Assembly: GCF_036884655.1 (NCBI RefSeq)
Contig: NC_088331.1
Span: 14,089,001 to 14,153,000 of the forward strand
Direction of reading: 5' to 3'
From: Musa acuminata AAA Group
Lineage: Eukaryota; Streptophyta; Magnoliopsida; Zingiberales; Musaceae
DNA: 64,000 nucleotides
Under the pieces are notes generated by a model. That model did no database searches. It saw only the letters and a list, made by a program, of their open reading frames with translations, and had not been told where the DNA came from. Position numbers and translations under genes: made by a program. The number at the start of each line of letters is the position of its first letter. The stretch's first letter is position 1. Below are positions 44,172 through 57,537 of this stretch, one piece after another.

Positions 44172-47100
44172 ATGACGCTGAAGGTGTACGGTCATCGGCT
44201 GTCGCAGCCGTCGCGGGCGATTATAATCTTCTGCAAGTAATATTCCCTAACATTTTCGTCTTCGTCTTTCGCTTAGATGTCTCTCGTTTTTATGTTCGGT
44301 TTTTTTTTTTTTGTTTCTTCTGCTTTGATCTACATGACTATCGTGAGGGATTTGGGTTCTTGTTGATGTCAGGGTCAACGGTATTGACTTCGAGGAGGTG
44401 ACGATTGATTTCACGACGGGCAAGCATCGTTTGCCCGATTTCAAAGGTCCCCACTAGTTAGCTCTCATCCTCTTTGTTCTCGTTTTCCTCATGAGTTGCA
44501 GGGCGATGGAATCAATCTTTCTTATTGTGTTATCACAGCTTAGTAACTGAGATCTCGAACCCTCCCTCTTTTTGCAAACATGTCGTCCTGAAGGTGAATC
44601 GAGCAAGGTTAACGAAAATGGACGTCATCTTTCACAGTAATAGTACACTAAACGAGCATCTGAGAACAATGGACAATTCGGAGGCTCTGCTATCATCAAC
44701 TCTTTATGTTTTATTTCACAGGAATGACTACTTCATGTGAACTCTTGAGCTTAACAAATCATGTAGAGAATAACTTGTTTCTTTCCTCCTTAATCTGAAT
44801 GTGCAAGCTTTCCTAGTCTCTGCTGATTTACGAACTAAGCGTAGCTTTCTCAGTATACTCCAATGTTTTCCTTTCTAGATGTACTAATTCAGATATTTTT
44901 CCAGAGATAAACCCAATGGCAGAAGTTCCAGCAATTGTTCATGGAGATTTAAAGCTCTTTGAGAGGTAGATATTGTTTCTTTAAGTCTATGCTTAAATAT
45001 AATTTCTCTATGCACTTCTCCTGTCCTTGCGAAAAAGATCGATCAAAACATAACTCCTTTGACGGTGGTAACTGAGTCATTGTATCACGTTTGTCTGAAC
45101 AGTTTGTCCTCATAGTAAACGGCCCATCATATAACTTATGCTTCATTTGATAGAAGTAACTCTTCTATCTTAATTCTCAGGCAATGTCTTGCCAAATCAT
45201 TTGGAGAACACTATGTTTCAAAATTTTGTTTATCATAGCCTTAACTGCATAAAATAATCAACCAGACCCAAGATTTGCAGTACGTGTTGCTCCTGTTGCT
45301 TGATCTATTAACAAAACTTGAATCCCATTGGATCCCATCTACTCATCCATCCTACAACACACTGGTGTTGTAGCTTCTCTGGTAAGTTGTCATACATCAA
45401 GATGGTTTCAAAATTCCTTTTTCTGGCACCTTACCATGTATCAGTAGTTCTTTAATTTTTTGCAGCTCTGAACTTTGTATATCACCCTTGGGTAGACATG
45501 ATTGTTCTTCAAGAAGACATTAAATTTTATGGGCAATTGAAAACACTAGAATGACTAAGGTGTCCTTGAAAGGAAAAGACAGATAAAAATAAAAACTGCT
45601 ACTAGAGAAAGGGTTTCTAAATTTTAAACCGACTTGAACAGGCTCTGAATCATATGCAAAATTTAACATGAAATAAATCTGAAATCCCAAAGACCAGGAT
45701 GAAACAACTATAACAATCAAAAGAAAGAGCCTCACATGAACATTATGATGTCTTATATAGATTTATCTGCGACAATGGTTTGACTTTCATGTATTTGTTT
45801 CCATTTTATGATTCTGAAGTCCGTGGTAGCAGTCATGCCAGTTTATATGTATATCTCATATATGATTTTCTTATATTCTCAAGTTGAATATTCTTAAATA
45901 CTCTAAATTCAAATATAAATGATGAGGTGTTTATGTTGAAGTTTATTCTGTATTCAATTGTGATTTTACTCCACCATCCATCCATCCTTTCGCCAACCTT
46001 AATCTAATGACTTTTATTTGTTTGTCCAGTCATGCCATTTTGTGCTATCTTGCTAGTGCATTTCCAGGAGTTCCGGACCACTGGTAATTTATAATATGTC
46101 GTTTGCATTATTTCCTTCGTCTATCAATATGTGTATGTGTGTTTGGTTTGTTTTTTCATAAAATATTTTCTCTTGCAACCTGATATTGTTAGTGGAGGCT
46201 TAGCTTGTAGGACGTTCATAAACATCTATTGCATTTCTCTGAGATCTAAATAGTATTCCTTCAGGCTTTACTCATATTTTATTGAGAAGCAACTAATACT
46301 ACTAATCTTCAAGTGTAGATCATGATAGGTAAAGTTTTGTAACTACCTATCTGCCCCTTTGAATGATATGAAAGACCAGAGACCATCATCGTAAAATGAG
46401 TTGAACAATCATATGGTAACAAACCATTTTAAGTTGCAAAGTATAGCTTGGTACATTTGCTACTTTAAAATTATTTCTTTTCCTTCCTGTTTGAGGCAAA
46501 GGAATATCCAAAATAGAAAAAAGAATTTACCTATCTATCTCTCAAAATTGTGCATATAAAATAATTTATGGTGATAAAAAAATGTTACAAACTGGTTGAT
46601 ATTTATTGCCCTCTCAAGCTACTGCCATCTCGTGTTACTAATAAATGAGGTAGAAGGAGCAGGGAAAAGATGACCTTTGAAGTTCTGTTTGATTATTTAT
46701 GAGTGAAAGTTGTATTCCTTTTTGTGATGGAAATTAGACCAGGGATTTCCGGTGACTTTTTTCAATGCTACTATTGTTTGTGTTCTATATCCTAGTCATC
46801 TCGAAATACATTTTACCTTACGTTTCCTATCTTTTGTGGAAGGTATCCTGCTGATATCATCTCAAGAGCAAAATTACAGTCCATCTTGGATTGGCACCAT
46901 TCCAACCTACGCCGTGGTGCATGTACGAGAAACCCCAGCATCCAATTTTTGTTCTGAATGTAGACAGTGAACATGATTTTTCTTATCATGCTAGTTCTTC
47001 TGAAGGCATCCATGAAAAGAGTTTGGATTCACGTTGTATCATACGCACCAAGTCAACAATAACAAAATATTTAAGCAAAGGATGATATCACTAACTTCAT

Positions 47101-48901
47101 AGAAATTTGAAGTTGCTGATGAACTTAAATTCATGTCTTCAGACAGTTACGATTGTGAGCTGTGTGATCCACCAACCATCTGAAGATTAAACTAGTGACA
47201 GTTGTGTGGAATTGTGGATATTGTCGATAAGACAAGTTCTAGTCCATTTTATGATCCACATCGTGAGAAATGCAGTGGTTAGAGCCATGAGATGAATATG
47301 ACCTAGTTTGAGTTTATTGGTTCAATATAAAATTGCAAAGACGTCAGAATGCTGCCTTTTCATTGTTTGCGCATTGCCTCCTAAATTTTTTGTTTTTTAT
47401 TTTTATTTTTAACTTTTGTCTTAGTGGACAAGGATTATTAGAAGCAGAGGCCATTGGGATCTTCATCTTTCCTTTCCCCCATCACACCACATCACCTTCA
47501 TTAGTGGGATGGTCTGATAAGATTTGATGGCCCTGATGATCTATATCATGTTTTGCAGTGAACTACTGTATCAACAGTGCACTGGGACCTGTACGCAGTC
47601 TTCCATTAAATCCACAAGCAGCAATTGAAGATGAGAAAATTTTAAGTGCGTCCCTTTCAAAGTTAGAGTCTGTATGGCTTAAAGGAGAAGCAAAATTTTT
47701 ACTGGGAAACTTCCAGCCATCTGTTGCAGATCTGAGTCTTGCCTGTGAGATTATGCAACTTGAGGTATGATATTCCATGCAAACTGTACATTAGTATGAT
47801 ACCAGATCTATTAAGTTATGTTCTTGCTGTTCAGTATTGCATCAATAAGGAGAAAAAAAGATGGGTTTGCATGCAATTCATTAGTTTGGTATTATCAACT
47901 CTGCAATCAATGTGCTGCCAACGAAACAGAGCAATGAATAGAAATTCATAGTGCAAAAACCACTTCAAATATGGCTTAACCTGATTATTTCTGTTTGCTT
48001 TAAACATGACTCAGCCTGACTACGTTCATTTTCAGTGAGTTCTTCTTTCAGTCTTTGCAGTGCAATTCGTGAGCTATTATTTAGATAGTTTTTTGATTGA
48101 TAGATGGAATTTTTTTTTATGAAACTCTATTACCGAAGACAAGTAGGTCATATGTTAAAGTTTTTATAGGAATCTGATGGAATATCTCTGACAAAGATGC
48201 AGCAGCAATTTGTGGTCCTCAGCCTACGAAGTCTTTATTAGTTTAGAGAGGGAAGATGAGTCTCAGTTGATGAAACTTTTTTCACTGCATATTATGCTAG
48301 ACAAGATAAAGATAATGACCCACCAGAAAAGCATACTAAGTAGGATCAGTAAAGATATTGTTGAGCTATGGACTGAAATCTGATGTGTCGCCATCAAAGA
48401 ATGAGCAAAGTTGGAAAGCATGCAATTTAGGTGTTTACATAAGAAATGTGCCCTTGGAATGAGAGTGCATTTTTTGGACTCGCAAGGTGACCAAGAGGAC
48501 CAATTTCATCTTCGTAAGTTGAAGCATGCTAATTAAATAATCTAACACCTATGTATGAATGGTATCAAGAGAGCAATCTGCTTTCTGGAGCTCGACAGGA
48601 GTACAAGTAATAAAGTTAGTGGTCTAACAGGATGCAATAATCTTTGGAGGTGTCAGCAAAATGTTGATACATCGTACTAAGTTCTGTAGATGTTTAATAG
48701 TAGTCCTCTTTATTAATCATCTTGTGCATCCTTTTGCTTCAGGTTGTGGATGAGAAAGATCGCGAGAGAATATTGGGGCCTCACCCGAAGATATTGGAAT
48801 GGATCGACAATGTAAAGTCTGCTACCAGTCCTCATTTTGAGGAAGTCCATGAGCATCTGCAGGAAGTCAAGGCAAGAATAGCATTATTGAAGTCAGCCTG
48901 A
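44172..48901 (+). CDS. GSTT: Theta-class glutathione S-transferase, copy 2 (seven exons)
   Basis: Exons are 44172-44236, 44373-44446, 44905-44965, 46030-46083, 46843-46922, 47559-47764 and 48743-48901. The first six have exactly the sizes and phases of copy 1, and the total encodes 232 aa. The start is MTLKVYGHRLSQPSRA with Ser11 kept, along with cis-Pro55 and E66-S67. Differences cluster at the glutathione site: TTGKHRLPD against VKRQHRSPE (residues 36-44), NPMAEVPA against NPMGQVPA (a conserved Gly becomes Ala), and HG for DG at 59-60. The C-terminus stops at LLKSA with no peroxisomal signal, so a cytosolic protein is expected. Introns 2-6 still align in patches with copy 1. The frame is open throughout, so I take it as functional, although altered substrate use or decay of activity is possible. 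Confidence 0.9.
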
Positions 48902-50190
48902 AATCCAACCCGAAACCTTTAATCCGATCGAACAGGTGATCTGATGCAGCAGTTTATATGTAGTAGCTTGCAGTGATTGTAATATAGCACTGAAATAATG
49001 TGCCCTGTGTGCGTGTTTATTTTGGGTCTTTGTGGTGTATTAAGAACAGTTCTTGAAGTTTTCCTATGTGTCAAACCTTCTAAATTAATGATTAAAACAA
49101 CTGTTGTATTTGCATCTTCTATTAAAAATATTTATGTGCATAAGATAATAAGAGATGGACTGAGAGGTTGATCGAATATTGCTGAATTTGAAAAACTCAG
49201 TTTTTATCTACTAGGTTATGAGAGTTGAAGTATTTGGTTGAAATTTTATCCAACATATTTTAACATCTAAACATAGGTTTGATGGTGTAATCAAAATTTA
49301 TCTTTGTCCCTTATCCTTTTAAAAACATATATGATATGGTAGACTAAACACATATTTTTAATTGGTGCACTCAATTTTATTTGTTGATCTCGAAACACGC
49401 ACGTCGAGTAACAAAGAAAAAATTGGTAGAAAGATCACTTGGTTTTTCTACCAAGTGTCAAGATGGTCAAAACACGAGTTTTCAGATTGGCGTCAGAGTG
49501 ATATAAATATAAAATACTTTATTGACAGTGATGGATATGTTGGATAGAATATTTGAAAGAGTGCATGACAGGTGAGATGTTTTTCCCTCAAAATTGATTC
49601 AAAATAATATTATAATCTATTATATATTTTCTGCCATGGTTTCGATGTTTATTTCTTATTTTGTATTAATTTACATCAATTTTCACTATTATTCGACACG
49701 TTTAACATAAAGTATAACAAAAATTAATGTAAACACAACATTAAATATGAAAATATTTGTGTAATGAGTTTATCTTGATAATAGAAAAGAAAATTAATAA
49801 TAATAAAGAATTTGTGTGTTCTTAGTTCTGGACATTTGTGATTGCTGGAATCAAGCTGAGCTGTAAGGAAGAAAGACTTTCTGTTTTAAAAGTACTTAGC
49901 CAGGAAAACCTAACCTAAAATATCAATTATGTGGGTACATTCCATGCTGATAAGTGACCATATAGCATGAGGAGATTAGGACTCGTACAGTTCCATTGCA
50001 GTATGGAGCAATTACATGATGATGGCAGCACTTCACTATCTCCGTGAAGTTATGTCAAGATTTTAGGTAAGAATAAATTAGGTTTCTTTCGTAACTGAAA
50101 AGTAGACAACATCTCAAGGATGTTCTCTGACATCTAATTGCAAGAAATTGGCTGCGATTTCAGTACCACAGTTTGAGAATTTTAGAGAGG
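48902..50190. other. Intergenic region after the GST pair
   Basis: 3' end of copy 2 and AT-rich DNA. I see no gene: the readings at 49362-49547 and the start of 50148-50459 have no family resemblance. A run of TAATAATAATAAAGA-like sequence stands near 49795. Confidence 0.4.
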
Positions 50191-50796
50191 ATAATGTTAG
50201 TAAACTATACACCAGGGGAATCAGCACAGCTTGGTTTGACTCCGAATGTCTAAGGAGGTGCCCACGAAGACTTTGGATCGGTCATCGGGTCGGGTCAAGC
50301 GGAGCATGTCGTCATCTGCTTCCTCGTTGTCAGGCCCTACACACAGGTCGAAGTCGGGGGGGGATGTTTTCCGATCCGACTTTTCCGAAGGTCAAGTTAG
50401 TAGAGTTCTCACTTAGAGTCCTTTACCAAGTTGTTCGAGAAAAAGCTCCCCTATCATAGCCAGGTAGTTGGCTTTTATACTTGCGCACGAGGGTTGATCG
50501 TATAGAGTTTGTTTAATGACTGGTGACCCCTGTAGGTGGCTAGCTCATACCTTCTGTACGGTTGATGTCTGCATCAGGGCAGTTTTGTACTTGGCTACGT
50601 CGTCCCAAGTTCCCGGGATCGACTTTGTACTTGATGACGTTGTCCCAAGTTTTTGGGGTCAGTTTTTATACTTGACGGTGCCATCCTGATTTCTCGGGGT
50701 CGGCTCTAATCTTGATGGCGCTGACCCAGGTTCCTCGGGTAGGGTTGTACCCAACGACCGAGGGTTGTACCCAACGACCGAGCATGGAAAGGAGGT
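50191..50796. repeat. GC-richer repeat block with a roughly 41-bp minisatellite
   Basis: Abrupt rise in GC. About four degenerate units of roughly 41 bp occupy 50582-50745, each with GTACTTG(A/G) then CCCAAGTT..GGG(A/G)TC. Two exact 20-bp copies of AGGGTTGTACCCAACGACCG follow at 50741-50760 and 50761-50780. It is probably a fragment of an LTR or leader of an unrecognised retroelement. The ORF 50148-50459 enters it and is not credible. Confidence 0.55.
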
Positions 50797-51385
50797 TGAG
50801 GTAATCCTCTATTCTGTTGAGAAAAATCCTCTATTCTGTTGAGGGAAATCCTTTCTCCTAATTTGTATAAATAAGAGAGGGAAATGTTAATGTATTAAAG
50901 CATTTTCATTTCTTCAATAAAGCTTTTTCTCTTCTTCAATAAAGCTTCTTCAATAATTGTTCTTATCTTCTATTATTTTTATCATGGTATCAGAGCAGTG
51001 AGAAAAGCGAAGTTTCGCTCTTGCCTTTGGCCAGCGACCAACGTCGTTGAGAAAAGCGAAGCTTCGCCCTTGTCTTCGGCCAACGACCAACACCGCTGTA
51101 GCCACATTCCTAAGAGGCTCCATGGCCAATCCTCATAGCAACAATCTGCTTTTTTCCTACTCACGAAGTCTCTCGCTTGTAAACCATTCTTTGTATCGAT
51201 GCAAGATCGGTATGTATATGAGGAAATCTCTCTATTCTGTTGAGAAAAATCCTCTATTCTATTAAGGAAATCCTTTCTCCTAATTTGTATAAATAGGAGA
51301 GGGAACATGTTAATGTATCGAAGCATTTTCATTTCTTCAATAAAGCTTCTTCAATAATTGTTCTTATCTTCTATTATTTTCATCA
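50797..51385 (+). mobile_element. Third TRIM-like copy
   Basis: The 5' LTR (50797-50984) lacks its first bases. Primer site TGGTATCAGAGC is at 50985-50996, followed by a short interior of about 215 bp with repeated AAAAGCGAAG(C/T)TTCG(C) words. The 3' LTR (about 51212-51385) also lacks its start and ends TTTTCATCA. It is the same family as 27564-35001. No duplication can be found because the left end is lost. Confidence 0.75.
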
Positions 51386-51977
51386 CGTGACAGGTATGCT
51401 AAAATATGCCCTATCATTCTCTCCCCCCCGAGAGAACCATGCCTCGATTCCCTTGGGGCGTGGTTTTGTTCCTTGGCTTATGCGGGGCTGTATAGGCATG
51501 CAGAACCCATTGGCGGCACGTGATGGCAGATCGCATGCTCGAACAGACTATGTTGTTTCAAAACCGAGCAACTTTGGCACTGTTGAACGAACACTTTGAT
51601 GCCCCGTGGTTTATCGACTTGGTTCCTTGAGGTTTGATAGTGTCGAACCTAGCGACTCGGATATTTTTTAAGATTGATGATGTCGAGCATAACGACTCGG
51701 GCACTTAAAGACTAATGGTGTTGAGTACAGCGACTCGGGCACTTAAAGATTGATGGTGCCGGGTATAGAGACTCGAGCACTTGGAAGACTGATGGTGGCG
51801 AGTGGAGTGACTCTAGCACTTGAAGACTGATGGTACCAATTACAGCGACTCGGGCACTTGTGATAAGAATGAATTAGCGCTAAGAGAGGGGGGGTGAGGG
51901 GGTGAATTAGTGCTGCGAGTGGAGTGACTCTTGCACTTGAAGACTGATGGTGTCGATTACAATGACTCGGGCACTTG
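51386..51977. repeat. GC-richer repeat block with a roughly 39-bp minisatellite
   Basis: From about 51625 come five or more degenerate units of about 39 bp around GCGACTCGGGCACTT and GACTGATGGTG. Between units lies a 50-odd-bp fragment of a reversed Sirevirus LTR end (about 51870-51915), then one or two units again, then the real LTR from 51978. The arrangement looks like a segmental duplication that carried the LTR edge with it. No gene is present. Confidence 0.6.
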
Positions 51978-53520
51978 TGATAGGAATGAATCAGCACTAA
52001 GAAGGGGGGGGGGGGGGGGGGGAGGAGTGAATTAGTGCTGCGGAAAAATCACCGGTTTTAAAATTTCTTCGTACGATGAAAAATCGATTCCAACGAAAAC
52101 TGTTTCATAAAGATAAATTTAACTTGAAAGCATATGGAAGAGTGTATTGACAAGGTAAAGTACGTAAGGCAGTTTGTAATATAAGAGCTTAAAGTACATG
52201 CAAACTAAGTTTTATAGTGGTTCGATCGTCATGACCTACATCCACTCCGTCGATTCCCCTTCCGTCGAGGCTATCGGGATCCACTAACGATCTTCCTTTA
52301 ATAGGCGAAGATCAACTACCCTCATAACTCGATTCTCCTTTTGACAGGTTCAGGAGAGAACCTTGACAACCCCCCTTCACTCATCTCTTAAGCAAGACTA
52401 ACACTTTAGAGTTTAAGAAGTTCACACAAGATTACAATAGTGTTCTATTTTCTTTTTGCTATCAGTTGTGTGTATGTTAACCAGGGATGAGAGGCATATT
52501 TATAAGCCTCAAGTTGATTCAAACTTAGAGCCTCAAAAGGTCTCATCCCAAGTTTCCCGAGTCCTGGCGGTACCACTGCCTGTGCTGGGTGGTACCACCG
52601 CCTGCAACATTGACATTGGGCGGTACCACCGCCTAGTCTGGCGATACCATTGCCTAGACTGGTGATACCACCTCCTAACATAGTCTCGAAAATAGTGCCA
52701 TGACGATACCACCTGTTAGGTCACTGTTTGGACCTTTCACTTGCCCAACACAACCTAACCTTGGGCCCAATTGACCCCTAATCGAGTTGGCCCAATTCCA
52801 ACTCAATTATGTGCTAACTATGAAATTTAAGGCATACACTAAGTTAAATAAATTTAGTAAGTCTGGGTTTCTTTCAGCGAGCTTCCGACGATCTCTTGAC
52901 AATGTTCCAACGGATTCCCAGCAAGCTCTTGGACTTCATGACGATCTTCTTAGTGAGTTCCAACAAGCTTCTTTGGCAAGCTCCTGGACTTCTCGGTAGA
53001 ACTTTCGACGAACGTCTAGACTTTCGACGAACTCTCGAACTCCCAACGAAATCTCGTTCTTGACTCCGGGACTTCATTTTTGCTTTATGCTTTGATCACT
53101 ATCGTAGTTAATCCTGCACAATTAAAACCAACTTCGATCTAGACAATTATTATAAAGCTTGAATCATGTTGTCCGGCATGTCATTGGTTCATCGATGCTT
53201 CATCCGATTCTTCGGCACATCATCCTTTCTTGCAACCTATTGCCCAATCAACCAGTTGACCTCCGTAACTCCGATTTTCTTGGCGTAATTTACATTCTTC
53301 TTAGCCAGATGCTTGAACTCATAGCTCGAAGGCTTCTGTCGATACATCAACTGATCCTTCGGCTCGACATCTAATCTTTTGACATATTTCTCTCCGGACC
53401 AACATGATTCTTCTTGCTTTGATTGTCTCTCCATGATCGAAGCTTCCTGCGTCACTCAAAATGCAGATCAAATCATAAACACTATCAATTGATTTCATCA
53501 TCAAAATATAAGATTCAATA
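51978..53520 (-). mobile_element. Element E, left LTR (minus strand)
   Basis: Reverse Sirevirus LTR of about 1543 bp. It has a long G-run (52003-52022), a CCGCCCAATG/GGTACC palindrome zone (52560-52730), TATAAATA in complement at about 52499, and a right edge GATTCAATA at 53520 that is TATTGAATC in complement (decayed TG). It is closest to the B subfamily. A reversed purine tract CTTCCTCTTTTT follows directly. Confidence 0.75.
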
Positions 53521-55074
53521 ATCTTCCTCTTTTTGATGATAACAACCAATTGATGACGGAGTTAACCTTAACTCCCGGAGTTAAAACAAACTCCCCCTAT
53601 CAATATGCCACATTGATAGAATCTTGAATTCAAGTTGAATTCAAGTCAAAGCAATATTTCATCATGAAATCATTATGAGTCCAAGCAACATAAAATTATG
53701 CATAATCAAAATTTCAATACATCATTCCATGCATGATTCTCATCGTAACTTCTCCCCCTTTGTCATCAACAAAAAGGAGAAGTGTAACTAGCAAGTGTTT
53801 AGACATGCAAGTTTTACAACATACAAGTTAGTTTACAATTTTAGCTTTTTTTTAAGATATGCAAGTTTACAAGTTTTGCTTCTTGAGATAGGCAAGATAG
53901 CACTTTTGCTTCTCTTGATATTGCAAGCTAGCAATACTTAATGATGTTCAAGAAAACAAGTTCTTTCTTCTTTTTTGAGAAGTGCAAGCTAGCAATTTTG
54001 CTTTTACTTCGAGATTTGTAAGCTAGTAATTCTTGCTTCTCTTTTGAGATGAGCAAGTTAGCAAGTTTTAGATATACAAGTTAGTAAGATAGCAAGTTTT
54101 ACATCAAGCAAGCTAACAAATTTTGCATCATGCAAACTAGCAAATTTTATATCATTTTAGAACATGCAAGCTAGTGAGTTATTTCTCCCCCTTTGTCATT
54201 GATAAAATGAAGAGAATAACACAAAGGTGTAATTCATTTTTCTTTACATCAATTCTTTAAGCATTATATAAGGTATACAACCATAAATATAAAAGAATTA
54301 TACATAAAGAAAATCATAACGTGAAAGATATCAATATCAAAGATCATGAAGGATCAAGTCATGATTCATTTTAATAAATATTATCTTTAATAAAATGAAA
54401 GAATCATGGTGAACGATCTTGATTTAACTAAAGTTTCAAAACATAATTATCAAGATCATAGTTAGTTTCATAGATCTTCTCTTTAGTAAGAAATATAGGA
54501 GATATAAGATTTTGATTCATAAATCTCAAGAATATGTAAAAGATTTGGATAAAAGTCATTCAAATTTAAATCACAAAAATTATTTTCATAGTCCAAGAGA
54601 TTTATAAAAATGATATAAATAGATTCATCAATCACTTTTCGAAAACTCAATAAGATAGGGATTGAGAAGTTTTTTACAAAAATGTATTTCCTTTTTATTT
54701 CATACAAGCATGCCTTTGTCATTTATGCTAAATTAAAACATGCATCATTCATTAAAACCGAAAACCAAAGATAAAAATCATCGAGCCTTCCATACAAAAG
54801 CCAGCATCATCATCGAAAAATAATATGCAAATAATCAAGATATTCATTATTGCTTCTTTAAAACATATATAGAATTAATCTTTTTAGGCATAGAAGAATT
54901 AGATTTATATCTAACATTTTGTTGTATTTTCATAAAACATGTAATTATCATTATTAATTATAAAATTATTAGAAAGAGAAGCATGATATATTTTTTACAA
55001 TTTTTTTTTACTGACTAATTTAAAAACAACTCATGAAAAGTATCAAGTTATTCCAAAATAAACTAATGGGGTTT
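53521..55074 (-). other. Element E spacer with polypurine tracts, pol absent
   Basis: The reverse counterpart of 12494-14843 in B: purine tracts in complement at 53599-53606 (CTCCCCCT), 53750-53764 (TTCTCCCCCTTTGTC) and 54183-54198, with TTGCTAGCTTGCA-type repeats between. An echo of the integrase tail (VIDESIYIIF) lies in the reading 54483-54722. No protease, integrase core or reverse transcriptase is present. Confidence 0.6.
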
Positions 55075-55963
55075 TGGTTACCTCGTCATCGAAAGTCGTT
55101 AAGGCATAGTTAGCCACCTCACTTTTGTTGGTTTGTTTTTCATCTTCGGATGAATTTGATTCGTTCTAAGCCACCATGAGCGTTTTCTTCTTCTTTTGTA
55201 GCTTCTTCTTTTTAAGTTCATTTTTATTCTTTGAGTTCAAGGTTATCATCATCATCACTTGAGTTATCACTCAAGTGGTATTCTATTGTTCAAAGTGCCA
55301 AATCCTTCATATTCTTTGGAAGGTTGTTCTCATGTTCATTTTGTGCCATATAACTTATTTCATAGGTCATTAAAGACCAAATAAGTTCTTCGAGTAGAAA
55401 ATGGTTCAAGTTCTTTGATTCTTGTATTGTCATTACTTTCAAATCCCAATTTATAGAAAGTGATTGTAAAACTTTATTCACAAGTTCAAGATTCGAAAAA
55501 CTTTTACCAAGAGCTTTTAGACTATTGATGACATCCGTAAACGGGTGTATATATCTCCAATTGTCTCGCTTTGTTCCATACTAAATAATTCAAAATCACA
55601 CATCAAAATATTTATTTTAGAGCCTTTAACTATATTAGTGCCTTCGTATGTGATTTCGAGTATGTGCCAAATGTCAAAAGTCATTTTGCAAGTAGAAGCT
55701 CGATTAAACTCATTTTTGCTCAAAGCACAAAATAGAGCATTCATAGCTCTAGCATTTAAAGAAAATATTTTTTTCTCCAAATCATTCCATTCTTTCATTG
55801 GAGTATAAGACATTTTATACTTATTTTTTATAATATTTTATAAATTTAAATCCATAGAAAGCAAGAAAACCCTCATTCGAGTTTTCCAATAAGTGAAGTC
55901 TGTCCTATTGAACATGGGAGGACGAACGATAGAAAATCATTTTTGAAAGCCAAAAAGAGTCAT
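55075..55963 (-). pseudogene. Element E gag, broken (minus strand)
   Basis: Starts MTLFGF at 55961-55963 and shows YWKTRMRVFLLSMDL, MKEWNDLEKKIFSLNARAMN, FDIWHILEITYEGTN, FELFSMEQSETIGDIYT, LLEELIWSLMTYE, then an acidic tail (SNSSEDE) and VANYALTTFDDE at the left end. Stops and frameshifts divide it; open pieces are 55517-55813 and 55290-55481. No knuckle is seen. The reversed primer site GCTCTGATACCAA (55998-56010) lies to its right. Confidence 0.75.
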
Positions 55964-56011
55964 TTCTCTTAGTGTTAAATCAAATGAAAAAGGCGTAGCT
56001 CTGATACCAAT

Positions 56012-57537
56012 TGGTTTTAAAATCACCGGTTGAATTAGTGTAGCGGGGGGGTAGGGGGTAGGGGGTTAAATTAGTGTAGTAGAAAAATCACCGGTTTTAA
56101 AATTTTTTCGTACGATGAAAAACCAATTTAGACGAAAATTGTTTCATAAAGATAAATTTAACTTGAAAGCATACGAAAGAGTATATTAAGAAGATAAAGC
56201 AAGTAAGAGAGTTTACAATGTAAGTAAAGAGTTTAAAGTAAATGCAAACCGAGTTTTATAGTGGTTCGGTCGTCATGACCTACATTTTGACAAGTTCAGG
56301 AGAGAACCTTTACAACCCCCCTTCACTCCTCTCTTAAGCAAAACTAACACTTTAGAGTTTGAGGAGTTTACACAAGATTACAATAGTGTTTTCTTTTCTT
56401 TTAGCTCTCAGTTGTGTATATGTTAACCAGGGATGAGAGAGATATTTATAGGCCTCAATTTGATTCAAACTTAGAGCCTAAAAAGGCATCATCCTGGGTT
56501 TCTCGGGTCCTGGCAGTATCATAGCCTGTGCTCAGCGATACCACTACTTGCAGCACTAACACTGGGCGGTACCACCGCCTGAAAGACTGTTTCTGGGCGG
56601 TACTACCACCTAGACTAGCGGTACCACCATCTAATAGTCTTGGAGACTGAGTCTGGGCGGTACCATTACCTGACATAGTCTTGGAGACTGTGCCACGACA
56701 GTGCCACTTGTTGGGTCTCTGTTTGGACATTTCACTTGGCCCAACACAACCTAACCTTAGGCCCAATTGGCCCGTAATTGAGTTCGCCCATTTCTAACCC
56801 AATTATGTGCTAATTATGAAATTTAAGGCATAGACTAAGCTAAATAAGTCCGGTAAGTCTGGGTTTCTTCCGGCGAGCTTCTGGTGATCTTCCAACGAAC
56901 TTCCGACGATCTCTCGGTAATATTACAGCGGACTCCCGACAAGCTCCTGGACTTCACGATGATCTTATTCGCGAGTTCTGATAAGCTTCTTTGGCTAGCT
57001 CCTAGACTTCTCAGTAGAACTTCCAATGAACGTCATGACTTCCGACGAACTCTCGAACTCCCAACGAAATGTCATTCTCGACTCCGAGACTTCATTTTTC
57101 TTTATGCCTTGATCACTATCGTAGTTAATTCTATACAATTAAAACCAACTTCGATCTAGACAATTATTATAAAGCTTGAATCATGTTATCCGACATGTCA
57201 TTGGTTCATTGACGCTTCATCTGATTCTTTGGCGCATCGTCCTCTCTTGTAGCCTATTGCCTAATCGGCTAGTTGACCTCTGCAACTCCGATTTTCTTAG
57301 CACAATTTCCACCCTTCTTGGCTAGTTGCCCGAACTTATGGCCCGAAGCCTTCTGTCAATATGTCGATCGATCTTTCAGCTCGACATCCAATCTTTTGAA
57401 ATGTTTATCTTCGGACCAACATGATTCTTCCTGTTTTAATTGTCCCTCCTTGATTGAAGCTTCTTGCATCACTCAAAACGTAGATCAAATCACAAACATG
57501 ATCAATTAGTTTCATCATCAAAATCTTAGATTCAATA
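56012..57537 (-). mobile_element. Element E, right LTR (minus strand)
   Basis: About 1526 bp, alignable with 51978-53520. The U5 end is rearranged: the expected GGATCGA..AGTGC end is replaced by a partial repeat of TTTTAAAATCACCGG (56016-56030 and again at 56095). The right edge GATTCAATA is followed by TTTCTCCCTTTTTTT, a reversed purine tract. This LTR therefore has a primer site on one side and a purine tract on the other, as in a tandem pair of elements. Confidence 0.7.

Noticed and set aside
50148..50459. 103-codon ORF
   Set aside because: It crosses the abrupt border between AT-rich intergenic and GC-rich repeat DNA and resembles nothing.
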